DNA of 64,000 bases from JBBDWK01 sp040902885 (lineage in GTDB: Bacteria > Acidobacteriota > Terriglobia > Bryobacterales > Bryobacteraceae): the NCBI GenBank assembly GCA_040902885.1, contig JBBDWK010000002.1, positions 62,001-126,000 of the forward strand, given 5' to 3'. The translations under genes and the position numbers were made by a program. Positions 1 to 7,861 of this stretch are shown piece after piece. Positions within the stretch are counted from its first letter, which is position 1; each line of letters starts with the position of its first letter. The notes below the pieces were generated by a model. It searched no databases, was not told where the DNA came from, and saw nothing but the letters and a program-made list of their open reading frames with translations.

Positions 1-951
1 GACCGGCCGTGATTCACTCCCCGGGATATAGCCGGAGCGAGTGCGCACGAAGAGTTTGCTCTTCCCCTTGGCCCGGGCAACCACTCGAATGCTCCGATAA
101 GCGCCGGGCTGCGCCGTGTTGCTGGAAACGTATCCTATGGTGTATTGATTGCGAATGTCGCGCGCGATGCGTTCGCATATCGCTACCGCCTCATTGAGTT
201 GGCCGGGGAAGAAGGCTTCACCGCCCGTTGCCCGTGCCAGGCGCTTGAGCACCTTCGGATTCCGGTCCGGATCCTCTTCATCGAAGATGCCGATGGTGTA
301 GACAAGGGCGCTGGATTGCTCGGCCATCTTCAAAACCTGGGGCAGGGCCAGCACGCTTGCGGTGTCGCCGCCATCGCTGATTACGATCAGCACCTTCTTC
401 TCCCGGCTGCCCGCCTGCAATCGCTCTAGCGCCAAGCCGACCGCATCGTAAAGCGCCGTCTGGCCTGTGGCGGGCGCCTTCAAGATCGCGGACTCGAGCT
501 CATCGAGACGATTGGTGAATGGAACGGCGTCAGGCAGGCCCAGCGTCACATTCTCATTGAAGTTGACGACGAACATCTGGTCTTCCTGGCTGCTGGACCG
601 CACAAACGTCCGGGCAGCCGCGATCACATCCGTAAGCTTCCGCCCCATGCTTCCGCTATGGTCGATAACCAGTCCCACGGTAACAGGGATGTCCTCGTGC
701 CGGAACAACCGGATGAATTGCCGGACGCCGTCTTCGTAAACCTCAAAATCCTGCTCGCGCAAATCGGAAGCAAATTGGCCGTTTCGGTCGCGCACGGTAG
801 GGTGCAGCACCACGAGATCGACATTCACCGAAACCCGGTAAGGTGCCGGAACCTGAGGTTCGGCATCGCCCGCGAAACCGATCACGAAAAGCAACGGAAG
901 AGCTAGCGCGTTCGCGACCCCTGGGGCTCGGCCCCACGATGGTGTCCTCAT
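1..951 (-). CDS. VWA domain protein, acidobacterial type, C-terminus beyond window
   Basis: The frame is open from an ATG at 951 to the window edge (317 codons, no stop), so the C-terminus is missing. A hydrophobic N-terminal stretch (about residues 12-28) looks like a signal peptide. Next comes a segment containing DLVVLHPTVRDRNG and EDFEVYEDGV-like sequence, typical of the acidobacterial VWFA-related family. The von Willebrand A domain follows, with the metal-site motif DHSGSMG near residue 100 and a second motif ISDGGD near 192. Proteins of this family are exported and thought to bind ligands or partners through a divalent metal; the specific role is unknown. The start was chosen because it precedes the signal peptide directly. 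It lies downstream of the zinc-ribbon and malic enzyme genes on the same strand, 43 bp after the former. Confidence 0.85.
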   Translation of the reverse strand, partial: MRTPSWGRAPGVANALALPLLFVIGFAGDAEPQVPAPYRVSVNVDLVVLHPTVRDRNGQFASDLREQDFEVYEDGVRQFIRLFRHEDIPVTVGLVIDHSGSMGRKLTDVIAAARTFVRSSSQEDQMFVVNFNENVTLGLPDAVPFTNRLDELESAILKAPATGQTALYDAVGLALERLQAGSREKKVLIVISDGGDTASVLALPQVLKMAEQSSALVYTIGIFDEEDPDRNPKVLKRLARATGGEAFFPGQLNEAVAICERIARDIRNQYTIGYVSSNTAQPGAYRSIRVVARAKGKSKLFVRTRSGYIPGSESRPV

Positions 952-994
952 GTCCTCGTCACCGCGACCGTCTTCCTGGCTTCCGCGAAACTGT

Positions 995-1267
995 TCATTG
1001 GGTTGTCGATAAAACAACCGCTGCCGGTGCCAGAGTTGGCGGCTGCTCTGTGATGCGCATCCTGGCCCAGTCGTATGCAAAGTGGCGTCCGCACTCTAAA
1101 CACACGACGTAAGTTTCCGCCGGCGTCCTTTGCTGTCCGCCCACACTTACGCTGGTCCGGAGCGTGATCGGGAAGGTCGTTCTGCGGTGTGAACAACCAA
1201 ATAACCACTCCGCAAGGCTCGCTAAGCTAACATACAGCGCATTCGCCACGGCGTTGAAGCGTTCCAT
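995..1267 (-). CDS. Small zinc-ribbon-like protein
   Basis: A 90-residue protein. The ATG at 1267 is preceded by GAGGTCAAGA, a plausible ribosome site, and was preferred to an upstream start that would overlap the malic enzyme stop. Residues near 32-36 read CSHRR, and a later segment reads YVVCLECGRHFAYDW, so Cys and His pairs could form one zinc site. The tail is rich in Pro and Ala. Similar short proteins ending in a CxxCG-FAYDW segment are, to my recollection, common in Acidobacteria, but no function is known to me. It starts 8 bp after the malic enzyme stop, so co-transcription is likely. Function not assigned. Confidence 0.6.
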   Translation of the reverse strand: MERFNAVANALYVSLASLAEWLFGCSHRRTTFPITLRTSVSVGGQQRTPAETYVVCLECGRHFAYDWARMRITEQPPTLAPAAVVLSTTQ

Positions 1268-1275
1268 TCTTGACC

Positions 1276-3012
1276 TCAGGATGCCTGGATCCGGCGGTAC
1301 TCCGGCTGCCACATCGCGTCTTGCACCTGTTGAACGATGTCGTCGAATTTGACTCCGGCCAAGCCTTCGGAATGCGCCGTCTCGGCGACTGCCACCGCTA
1401 CCGTCACCGACACGCTGCGTAGGTCGTCGATATGCGGGAGAAGCGACGCCCCGGGCTGGCGCACAGTCACCAGGCTGGACACGGCGCTGGCCGCGGCGGC
1501 GAACATGCCGTCACTGATCCTGCTGGCTCGCGAGACGATAGCGCCGAGGCACAGACCCGGGTACAGCATGGCATTGTTCACCTGGGCGACGACGTATGTC
1601 ACCCCCTTATAAGTGACCGGGCCGAACGAGCTGCCGGTGGCGATCAGCGCTCGGCCGTCAGTCCAGGCAATCAGATCGGCCGGGTTTGCCTCGGCCCGCG
1701 ACGGCGGATTGGAGAGCGCGAAGATGATCGGCCGCTCCGTATGCGCCGCCATTTCCCTAACGATCGCTTCCGTGAAACTACCCGAGGCTGTTGACGTGCC
1801 GATCAGCATCGTCGGCTTCACTTGGCGCACCACCTCGGCCAAGCTCACGCCGCCCCCATCCCCGTTGTGCTTCCAACCCTTGCCTTCGGCGGTCGGGCGC
1901 GCGTACGTCACCTGATAGTCGCGCAGTTGATCCCCCATGCCGGTGCTGAGTAATCCCTGCCGGTCCACGCACCAGAAGCGCCTGGCTGCATCCTCTTTGG
2001 AGAGCCCTTCACGCACCATGGCGCGGCGGATCTGGTCGGCGACTCCAATACCTGCCGTACCGGCTCCAAAGATCACCACGCGCTGGTTGCGCAGCGGTGT
2101 CCCGCAGGCGCGGACGGCGGAGATCGCCGCCGCCAGCGTGATCGCTCCGGTTCCCTGCATATCGTCGTTGAAGGTGCAGATCCGGTCGCGGTATTTCTCG
2201 AGGATGGGCCGTCCGTTGCCCGGCGCGAAGTCCTCCCACTGCAGCAGCGCGTGCGGAAACAGCTTTGTCGCGGCTTTGACGTAAGCGTCGATGAAGGCGC
2301 AATAGCGCTCCCCGCGTATTCGGGCGTGCCGGTTCCCGATGTACATGGGATCGTTCAGCAGGCTTTCCCGGTTGGTGCCGACATCGAGCATCACCGGGAT
2401 CACGCGCGTCGGGTCGATTCCGCCCGCCGCCGTGTAGATCGCCAGCTTGCCGATCGACACTTCGATGCCACCCACCCCCCAATCGCCGATTCCTAGAATT
2501 TGCTCGGCATCGGTCGCGAGAATCAGGTCGATATCGCCGGAGCCGGCGCCGAGGTTGGCAAACGCCTCCTCGATCGATTCGGCATGGTCGATGGAGAGGT
2601 ACACGCCCCGCGGACGCCGGCACTCATGGTGGTACTGCTCCATCGCCATGCCGACGGTCAGATCGTTGACGATGGGGATCATTTCGCGCAGGTGCTCTGA
2701 AAACAGCCGGTAAAACAGCACCTCGTTGCGGTCGTGCAGGGCGGTCAAGTAGATGTTCTTGCTCAGCGCATCCGGCAGCCGCTCGTACTGGGTGTAAGCG
2801 CGCTTGACCTGAGCCTCCAGCGTGCTGACCTCCGGCGGGAGCAGACCCGTGAGGCCCAAAACTTTTCGTTCCTCCGCCGTGAAGGCCGTCCCCTTGTTCA
2901 ACAGCGGTGAATTGAGCACGGCCAGCCCGCGAGACTGGGTCTCGTGGCTGCCGTTCCCATTCTGCCGGTGCTTCGTCATCGGCGCCAGTAGCGGGATAAC
3001 TCTCTGTCGCAT
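1276..3012 (-). CDS. NAD(P)-dependent malic enzyme (malate dehydrogenase, oxaloacetate-decarboxylating)
   Basis: A 578-residue protein of the large (about 60 kDa) malic enzyme class, which converts malate to pyruvate and CO2 with reduction of NAD(P). Clear family motifs are the lysine region GVGGIEVSIGKLAIYTA (about 179-195), the metal ligands WEDFAPGN (about 259) and FNDDMQGT (about 281), and the nucleotide loop GAGTAGIG at 316-323. The position that normally carries the catalytic tyrosine in PIVYTPTVG reads PIVNDLTVG (about 113-121), an Asn instead of Tyr; the rest of the active site is intact. The ATG follows GAGGAAGCAGC, a good ribosome site. NAD versus NADP preference cannot be told from the sequence. 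It is the first gene of a likely run with the zinc-ribbon and VWA genes. Confidence 0.9.
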   Translation of the reverse strand: MRQRVIPLLAPMTKHRQNGNGSHETQSRGLAVLNSPLLNKGTAFTAEERKVLGLTGLLPPEVSTLEAQVKRAYTQYERLPDALSKNIYLTALHDRNEVLFYRLFSEHLREMIPIVNDLTVGMAMEQYHHECRRPRGVYLSIDHAESIEEAFANLGAGSGDIDLILATDAEQILGIGDWGVGGIEVSIGKLAIYTAAGGIDPTRVIPVMLDVGTNRESLLNDPMYIGNRHARIRGERYCAFIDAYVKAATKLFPHALLQWEDFAPGNGRPILEKYRDRICTFNDDMQGTGAITLAAAISAVRACGTPLRNQRVVIFGAGTAGIGVADQIRRAMVREGLSKEDAARRFWCVDRQGLLSTGMGDQLRDYQVTYARPTAEGKGWKHNGDGGGVSLAEVVRQVKPTMLIGTSTASGSFTEAIVREMAAHTERPIIFALSNPPSRAEANPADLIAWTDGRALIATGSSFGPVTYKGVTYVVAQVNNAMLYPGLCLGAIVSRASRISDGMFAAAASAVSSLVTVRQPGASLLPHIDDLRSVSVTVAVAVAETAHSEGLAGVKFDDIVQQVQDAMWQPEYRRIQAS

Positions 3013-3032
3013 GCTGCTTCCTCTCTCCGTGC

Positions 3033-3053
3033 CCCTCGCGCGGCGCGCGAGGG
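3033..3053. terminator. GC-rich hairpin between two minus-strand genes
   Basis: CCCTCGCGC and GCGCGAGGG form a 9-bp perfect stem with a 3-nt loop. It lies 30 bp after the stop of the LPxTA-type protein gene and 20 bp before the malic enzyme start, so it could end the first transcript or fold in the leader of the second. No T-run follows on the minus strand, so intrinsic termination is uncertain. Confidence 0.4.
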
Positions 3054-3083
3054 TGGCGCGCCGCGCGACAGATCACAAACCCT

Positions 3084-3833
3084 CTACTGAAGGCGTTTTG
3101 CGGCCGCACGGACGGCGAAGGCCCCGCCCAGGGCCAGCAGCCCGATCAGCCCGATCAGCGGCAGCGTGCTCGCCGTGGCCGGGAGCGTCTCCGGTACTGC
3201 CGGCGCCGCCGCCGCCGCTACTAGCGTCTCCTCGGGCGGCGGCGGGGTGACCACCTGGGCCAGTTGCACTTCTTCTCCGGTCGGCTTGACCGCCATGATG
3301 GGCGCTTGCTTCAGTTCCACTACCACCGGCTCATCGGCCGACTTGATCGGCTCGGCGACTTCGAGAGGAATCTCGATCGGGGTAAAAAGAACGGGCGTGT
3401 TGGTGGCCTTGGCCAGTTCTATCGCTTTCGCCTTCGGATAGACAAATTCCTCACCCGACGTTCTGCCGGGATAAAACCACGCCCGCAGAGCTTCCGGCTG
3501 GCCGGCTGGTCTTTCACTGAATGTGATCACGGTCTTGTCGGTCGCCTTGAGGCGATAGTTCGGGACAGCCAGAATCGTGGCGTAGATGGTCTTTTCGTCC
3601 TCGCTGAATATCTGGACGATATGGCGGTCGGACTGTGAGTCCAGGATCTTGAACACATAGGTGCCGGCCGGCAACACACCCCACCCCTTGAGGTGAACCC
3701 CGGGAATCTCCACGGGACCGCTGAACGTGATCACGGATTTCCTGTTCCAATCGGCCGCTCTTGCGCTTGGCGCCAGTATCGCGCTCATCAGCGCCATGCA
3801 ACACACCGTCGTTACTGTTTTGAATAGCTTCAT
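3084..3833 (-). CDS. Exported protein with LPxTA-type C-terminal sorting-like tail
   Basis: A 249-residue protein with an N-terminal signal peptide (about 1-26, ending SARA). The middle (about 30-110) is a small predicted beta domain of the kind found in acidobacterial proteins that begin FSGPVEIPG. A Pro/Glu-rich linker with PPPPEE follows. The end has the three parts of a wall-sorting signal: LPATAS at about 216-221, a hydrophobic helix (LPLIGLIGLLALGGAF), and a short Arg/Lys tail. In Gram-positive bacteria such tails are sortase substrates; in this didermic lineage the processing enzyme is unknown. ATG at 3833 follows AAGGAAAGAA. The gene lies downstream of the operator array at 4022-4055, with a weak GG-N10-GC element at 3930-3943. 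Function unknown. Confidence 0.75.
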   Translation of the reverse strand: MKLFKTVTTVCCMALMSAILAPSARAADWNRKSVITFSGPVEIPGVHLKGWGVLPAGTYVFKILDSQSDRHIVQIFSEDEKTIYATILAVPNYRLKATDKTVITFSERPAGQPEALRAWFYPGRTSGEEFVYPKAKAIELAKATNTPVLFTPIEIPLEVAEPIKSADEPVVVELKQAPIMAVKPTGEEVQLAQVVTPPPPEETLVAAAAAPAVPETLPATASTLPLIGLIGLLALGGAFAVRAAAKRLQ

Positions 3834-4021
3834 TTCTTTCCTTCCTTTGCTCCGGATTTTATAGTCTGCTGTTCGCTTCGGTTCGGCGTGAGGCAGATCT
3901 CGGCGGGCATTCCCGCGTTCTACATAGAGGCATTCCGGGGTCCGTCAGCCCCGAATCGTTGTTAGGTCTTATATGTCCGCGCCCGGCAGCCTTACGGAGT
4001 TTGAGCGATCCGGCGAGGAAC

Positions 4022-4055
4022 TGACCGCGCGGGGTCACGTGACCGAATGTGGTCA
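4022..4055. promoter_or_regulatory. Operator array A (four TGACC/GGTCA half-sites)
   Basis: TGACC (4022) - 6 bp - GGTCA (4033) - 2 bp - TGACC (4040) - 6 bp - GGTCA (4051). All four half-sites match perfectly, giving two 16-bp palindromes 18 bp apart. It is the most complete of six related arrays in the window. It lies between the small membrane gene ending at 4079 and the start at 3833 of the LPxTA-type gene. By spacing it resembles the enhancer of a sigma-54 activator with a Fis-type HTH. Confidence 0.7.
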
Positions 4056-4078
4056 GCTCGGGCTTCATCGGGCGATAG

Positions 4079-4270
4079 TCATCGCGGAAACCGGAAGCTG
4101 CTTACATTCCCCCATAATCCGGCGACCTGTAATATCCAAACGCAGACGACAACGACTACTACGACATTCAGAATCGTTTTGATGCTGGAGGCCATGGGGA
4201 TATAATTGTTGATCAGGTACAACCCCACGCCAACCAGGATCAAGATAACGACAAGATTCAGCAAAGGCAT
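4079..4270 (-). CDS. Small two-helix membrane protein
   Basis: A 63-residue protein starting MPLLNLVVILILVG with two hydrophobic helices (about 4-22 and 34-54) joined by NNYIPMASSIK. It resembles the small bacterial family named after Thivi_2564, of unknown function. The ATG at 4270 is preceded by GAGGAGCACCAGAAC, a strong ribosome site; a longer frame to 4345 has no such support. A candidate sigma-54 promoter (4299-4312) and operator array B (4387-4409) lie upstream, so it is a likely member of the cluster regulon. Confidence 0.75.
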   Translation of the reverse strand: MPLLNLVVILILVGVGLYLINNYIPMASSIKTILNVVVVVVVCVWILQVAGLWGNVSSFRFPR

Positions 4271-4298
4271 GTTCTGGTGCTCCTCGAATCGGGGAGGA

Positions 4299-4312
4299 GC
4301 AATCGGTTGCCC
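4299..4312 (-). promoter_or_regulatory. Candidate sigma-54 promoter for the small membrane gene
   Basis: On the minus strand the sequence reads C-GG-GCAACCGATT-GC-TCC: GG and GC exactly 10 nt apart, with the -12 box TTGCT matching consensus and a weaker -24 box. It is 28 bp upstream of the start at 4270 and 74 bp downstream of array B. Confidence 0.5.
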
Positions 4313-4386
4313 GATCCTCAGGCGTCCGGAAGGCTTGCCCTGCAAGGCTCTGGAGCTGTGTGCGCGGGCTCGATATGCCGCCTGAG

Positions 4387-4409
4387 CGTCAGGTGACCGG
4401 ATGTGGTCA
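4387..4409. promoter_or_regulatory. Operator array B
   Basis: CGTCA - 2 bp - TGACC (4394) - 6 bp - GGTCA (4405); one mismatch in the first half-site. It lies between the stop of the receiver gene (4454) and the promoter of the small membrane gene (4299-4312), facing the latter. Confidence 0.65.
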
Positions 4410-4453
4410 GATGGGCTTCGCCGCCCGCGGCTCAGCCGCGAAGCGAGCCGCGG

Positions 4454-5077
4454 TTACGGCCGCCCGGCGGATCGGGCATCCGAATCCAGGGTCTCGCGCA
4501 CTTTTTGCGCGAGTCCAACGGGTGTAAAGGGCTTTTGCAAGAACGCGGTTCCCTTCCGGGCGACCTCCTTGAAGACGACATCCTGCGTGTGCCCGGACAT
4601 GAATATGACTTTCATGCCGGGCCGCAGCTTCAGGGCGCCTTCCGCGAGTTCGCGTCCACCGAGTTCCGGCATGACCACATCGGACACAAGCAGATCGATC
4701 GGGCCCTGGTGGGCTTCGCACAGCGCCAGACCTTCGCGTCCGTTGCGGGCTTCGTAGACCGCGTACCCACGCGCTTCTAGAATTCTCCGTGCGAGCACGC
4801 GGACGATATCTTCGTCTTCCACCAGTAAAATGACTTCGGAGCCCTTTGGCGCGGTGGCGAGGCCCAGGCCAGTTCCGTTGCCGGTCTCTCTCGTCGTGAA
4901 GAACGGCTCGAAGATATGCGCCCGCACCTCCGCGTCTATTCCAACCCCTGTGTCGTGCACCGCGGGAATGGCTGCGCGGGCCGCACCGTTGTGTTCGGGC
5001 GCTTCGGCGGTGAAGACGTGCCCTCCGTCCGTTTCGGTTTCCGCGTGGATACCGCCGGGCACTTGCCTCTCGTCCAT
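4454..5077 (-). CDS. Receiver protein with a truncated histidine-kinase remnant at its N-terminus
   Basis: A 207-residue protein. Residues about 42-75 read DTGVGIDAE...FEPFFTTRE...GTGLGLAT, the G1, F and G2 boxes of a histidine-kinase ATPase domain. Directly after GLGLAT the sequence jumps to a full receiver domain (about 82-200) with acidic pair VEDED, phospho-acceptor in LLVSDVVMPE and lysine in LQKPF. The phospho-acceptor histidine domain, the N-box and the end of the ATPase fold are absent, so this is a hybrid kinase reduced by deletion. Only the receiver can be expected to work. Start ATG at 5077 follows AGAGGCGCTTATT. A well-matched sigma-54 promoter (5152-5165) and array C lie upstream. 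Confidence 0.75.
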   Translation of the reverse strand: MDERQVPGGIHAETETDGGHVFTAEAPEHNGAARAAIPAVHDTGVGIDAEVRAHIFEPFFTTRETGNGTGLGLATAPKGSEVILLVEDEDIVRVLARRILEARGYAVYEARNGREGLALCEAHQGPIDLLVSDVVMPELGGRELAEGALKLRPGMKVIFMSGHTQDVVFKEVARKGTAFLQKPFTPVGLAQKVRETLDSDARSAGRP

Positions 5078-5151
5078 AATAAGCGCCTCTTTCAGCCTGC
5101 GGAAAATCGCGACGGATAATCCGATTGTACTTTAGAGCACTTAGTCCATTA

Positions 5152-5165
5152 GCAATTCCTCGGCC
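5152..5165 (-). promoter_or_regulatory. Sigma-54 promoter for the truncated kinase/receiver gene
   Basis: The minus strand reads T-TGG-CCGAGGAA-TTGCT-A: GG and GC 10 nt apart, and both boxes agree with TGGC...TTGC[AT]. It lies 75 bp upstream of the start at 5077. Array C begins only 15 bp upstream of the -24 box. Confidence 0.6.
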
Positions 5166-5179
5166 AAACTTTGCCAGGC

Positions 5180-5202
5180 GGTTCGGTGACCAAATACGGT
5201 CA
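5180..5202. promoter_or_regulatory. Operator array C, between the receiver gene and the EBP gene
   Basis: GGTTC - 2 bp - TGACC (5187) - 6 bp - GGTCA (5198). The first half-site is degenerate. The array sits in a divergent intergenic region, 15 bp from the minus-strand sigma-54 promoter and about 150 bp upstream of the enhancer-binding protein start. A sigma-70-like element (TCAACA, 16 bp, TAGAAT, about 5212-5239) could drive the EBP gene, which would allow autoregulation. Confidence 0.65.
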
Positions 5203-5355
5203 AAGCTGCGTCAACACTCCGTGCCTGTGGTAGAATTATAGGTGCCGTTCTCACGCGCCTCCAACTGTTGCGGGATATTTCCGGCGTGAACCGATTTCGT
5301 CTCTTGGCCGGCCGTGGTGGGGTGCCGGGATCGACGGCGGGAAGGTGCAAGCGCT

Positions 5356-7467
5356 ATGGATTCCGGTGGCTCACAGCCACAAGCCGCCCGCTGGATTGTG
5401 GAAAACGGCCCGAGAGAGCTGGAACTCCTCTTCCGGGCGATTGTCTATCACCCTTCCGCACCTATCCTCATCGCTGACGACGACGGCAATTCCAGGGATG
5501 CCAGCGCCGGCGTGGGCAAGCTCTTAGGGCTTTCGCGGGCGAAGATCATCGGCCGCCGGGTCGATGACTTCGCGCAGCCCGGCTGCAAGGCTCAGATTTC
5601 GCAGCTTTGGAGAGCCTTGCGGGAGCACGGGGAACAGGAAGGTACGCTCCGGCTGGTGGGTCCGGATGGAAGTCCGCGGGACGTTGAGTACACGGCGAAA
5701 GGGAACGTGTTGCCCGCGCGCCACGTTCTTGTCCTGCGCGACAAGACTGCACCCGCGGAAACCGGGCATGCCTCCACTGATCGCGCTGCGTCATGGGTGC
5801 GGGACTACGCGCTCTACTTACTGGATGTCGAGGGACGTGTTGCCGCCTGGTATTCGGGCGCGGAACGCATTTACGGTTACAAATCCAATGAGGCCATTGG
5901 CCAACATGTGTCCTTTCTCTATCCCAGCGAAGAGGTTACCCGCGCGAATTTTGAAGAAAAACTGAAGAGGGCCGCTGCCGAAGGCCATTTGGGAAACGAA
6001 GGCTGGCACGTGAGAAAAGGCGGGTCGCGATTCTGGGCCAATTCCATTACGGTGGCGCTCAAGGATGGAAACGGGGAATTGCAGGGTTTTGCGAGAGTGG
6101 TGCGCGACTTTAGCGAGCGCCATGAGAGGGACGAAAAGTTGCGGCGCAATCGCGCGCGCATCCGGTCGGTTCCCACGGAATCGACCATTGCCGGTGTCGC
6201 TTCCGGCGAGTTTGAGCGTATTCCCGAGGTGAATGATGCGTTTCTCGATTTAGTCGGGTACAGCCGCGAAGACCTGGAAGCCGGCCGGATGCACTGGCCC
6301 GATCTCACTCCGCCGGAATACGCCGCGCTGGACGAGCTGGCGCATGAAGAGGGCCTGAGGTTCGGAGCCTGCACGCCGTTTGAGAAAGAGTTAATTCGGC
6401 AAGATGGAACTCGCGTCCCGGTCCTGGTGGTTACGGCCGTGTTGAAGCTCTCTCCCTTCCGATGGATCACTTTTGTGCAGGGCCTGCGGGAGCGGAACCG
6501 GCTTGAGAGCATTGAAGAAGACGAGGTCGAGGTTAAACACGACTTTGAGGAGATGGTAGGCGGCAGCGCGGCCCTGAAGCGCATTCTGCGGCAGGTTGAG
6601 GTGGTTGCGCCTACCGATGCGACCGTTCTGATCCTGGGGGAAACCGGTACGGGGAAGGAACTGGTCGCGCGCGCCATCCACCGGATGAGCCCGCGCAAGC
6701 ATCTTCCCTTCATCACATTGAACTGTGCGGCCATTCCCACCGGGCTTCTCGAAAGCGAGCTGTTCGGCTATGAGAGAGGGGCCTTTACCGGCGCCTTGTC
6801 GCAGAAGATCGGCCGCTTCGAGATGGCCCACCGCGGGACTCTGTTCCTGGATGAGGTGGGCGACATCCCGTTGGATCTGCAGCCCAAGTTGCTCCGGGCG
6901 TTGCAGGAGAAGTCGTTCGAGCGGTTGGGCGGCACCCGAACCATTCCCATTGACGTCCGGCTCGTCGCCGCGACCAACCGCAATTTGACACAGATGATGG
7001 GCGATAAGCTTTTTCGGAGCGATCTCTACTATCGGCTGAAAGTCTTTCCGATCACGGCGCCTCCGTTGCGCGATCGCCCCGAGGACATACCGATACTCGC
7101 CCGGTACTTCACGCAGAAGTATGCCGCAAAGATGGACCGGCGGATCGACAAGATCCCGTCGGACACTATGCGAGCGCTGGTGAGCTGGCGCTGGCCGGGC
7201 AACGTACGGGAGCTCGAAAACTTCATTGAACGGGCGGTCATCCTTTCCACGGGACCCAGCCTTCGCGCTCCGTTAGATGAGATACGGGAAGGTGCCCCGG
7301 AAGCCGCCGGCGGCGCCACGCTCGAGCAAGTGGAGCGGGAACATATTGTCCGGGTGCTCCGGGAGAGCGGCGGTGTGGTCAGCACGGCCGCTACCCGTCT
7401 CGGACTGCACCGGACGACCCTGAACGCCATGATGCGAAAGCTCGGCATCTCTCGCAAGGATCTCTGA
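5356..7467 (+). CDS. PAS-domain sigma-54 enhancer-binding transcriptional activator
   Basis: A 703-residue activator from the ATG at 5356 (GAAGGTG ribosome site; a longer frame begins at 5314). Three PAS-like sensor domains (about 40-130, 150-265, 275-390) replace a receiver. The second ends in the SRFWANSITVALKD motif also seen in the hybrid kinase at 9805. The AAA+ domain (about 399-640) has Walker A GETGTGKE (about 428), intact GAFTGA (about 474), which contacts sigma-54, and Walker B LFLDEVGD. A Fis-type HTH (about 655-695) closes the protein. It lacks a phospho-acceptor, so the signal probably comes through the PAS domains (ligand, redox or partner). Its gene lies among six TGACC/GGTCA arrays, which makes it the leading candidate to bind them. 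It is convergent with 7475-7789, 7 bp apart. Confidence 0.92.
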   Translation: MDSGGSQPQAARWIVENGPRELELLFRAIVYHPSAPILIADDDGNSRDASAGVGKLLGLSRAKIIGRRVDDFAQPGCKAQISQLWRALREHGEQEGTLRLVGPDGSPRDVEYTAKGNVLPARHVLVLRDKTAPAETGHASTDRAASWVRDYALYLLDVEGRVAAWYSGAERIYGYKSNEAIGQHVSFLYPSEEVTRANFEEKLKRAAAEGHLGNEGWHVRKGGSRFWANSITVALKDGNGELQGFARVVRDFSERHERDEKLRRNRARIRSVPTESTIAGVASGEFERIPEVNDAFLDLVGYSREDLEAGRMHWPDLTPPEYAALDELAHEEGLRFGACTPFEKELIRQDGTRVPVLVVTAVLKLSPFRWITFVQGLRERNRLESIEEDEVEVKHDFEEMVGGSAALKRILRQVEVVAPTDATVLILGETGTGKELVARAIHRMSPRKHLPFITLNCAAIPTGLLESELFGYERGAFTGALSQKIGRFEMAHRGTLFLDEVGDIPLDLQPKLLRALQEKSFERLGGTRTIPIDVRLVAATNRNLTQMMGDKLFRSDLYYRLKVFPITAPPLRDRPEDIPILARYFTQKYAAKMDRRIDKIPSDTMRALVSWRWPGNVRELENFIERAVILSTGPSLRAPLDEIREGAPEAAGGATLEQVEREHIVRVLRESGGVVSTAATRLGLHRTTLNAMMRKLGISRKDL

Positions 7468-7474
7468 CCGCGAC

Positions 7475-7789
7475 TCAGGCGTGCGGCAACGGTTGCGTCT
7501 TCCATACGGCTAATAAGGTCACGAATGCCGCGATGCAGGTGAAGCCCATCAAGAGAAAAATCTTAACCACGGGCATCAGTGGGCTGAATACTACGGCAAT
7601 CGCAACGAAGCCGGCAGCCCAAAAGTACTCCTTTACCCAAACCGTCCGTTGGACAATGATGATGGCGACCAGACAAGTCACCCAATCCAGCAGGAATCCG
7701 TAACTTTCAGCGGCGTGCGAAAACATTGAGCCGATCAGCAGCACCGGAAGCGAAGCCCACTTGACAATTTCCGTAACCGTTTGGAACAC
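7475..7789 (-). CDS. Four-helix small membrane protein
   Basis: About 104 residues, nearly all hydrophobic, with four predicted membrane helices (WASLPVLLIGSM, LLDWVTCLVAIIIV, YFWAAGFVAIAVVF, IFLLMGFTCIAAF). The sequence does not identify a family with confidence; small proteins of this build are found in many Proteobacteria and Acidobacteria. The start is uncertain: GTG at 7789 has a strong AAGGGGGA ribosome site, while the longest frame begins at a GTG at 7828 that lies inside a stable hairpin. It follows csbD on the same strand by about 70 bp, so both may share the sigma-54 promoter at 8151-8164. Confidence 0.65.
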   Translation of the reverse strand: MFQTVTEIVKWASLPVLLIGSMFSHAAESYGFLLDWVTCLVAIIIVQRTVWVKEYFWAAGFVAIAVVFSPLMPVVKIFLLMGFTCIAAFVTLLAVWKTQPLPHA

Positions 7790-7820
7790 CTTTTCCCCCT
7801 TTGTAATCCACGATGTGACA

Positions 7821-7846
7821 GAGCCCACCTCGAACTTGGCGGGCTC
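7821..7846. terminator. Hairpin downstream of csbD
   Basis: GAGCCC-A-CC pairs with GG-C-GGGCTC around an 8-nt loop. It lies 15 bp after the csbD stop. There is no U-tract, so it may be an RNA-stabilising stem or attenuator between csbD and the downstream membrane gene, or a weak terminator. Confidence 0.45.
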
Positions 7847-7861
7847 TCCAATCGAGAATCC

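Noticed and set aside
3930..3943. GG-N10-GC element upstream of the LPxTA-type gene
   Set aside because: Spacing fits sigma-54, but the boxes are poor (CGG and ATGCC), so it is only mentioned, not listed as a promoter.
3859..4068. 69-codon minus-strand frame over array A
   Set aside because: Contains the operator array, lacks a ribosome site and any family pattern.
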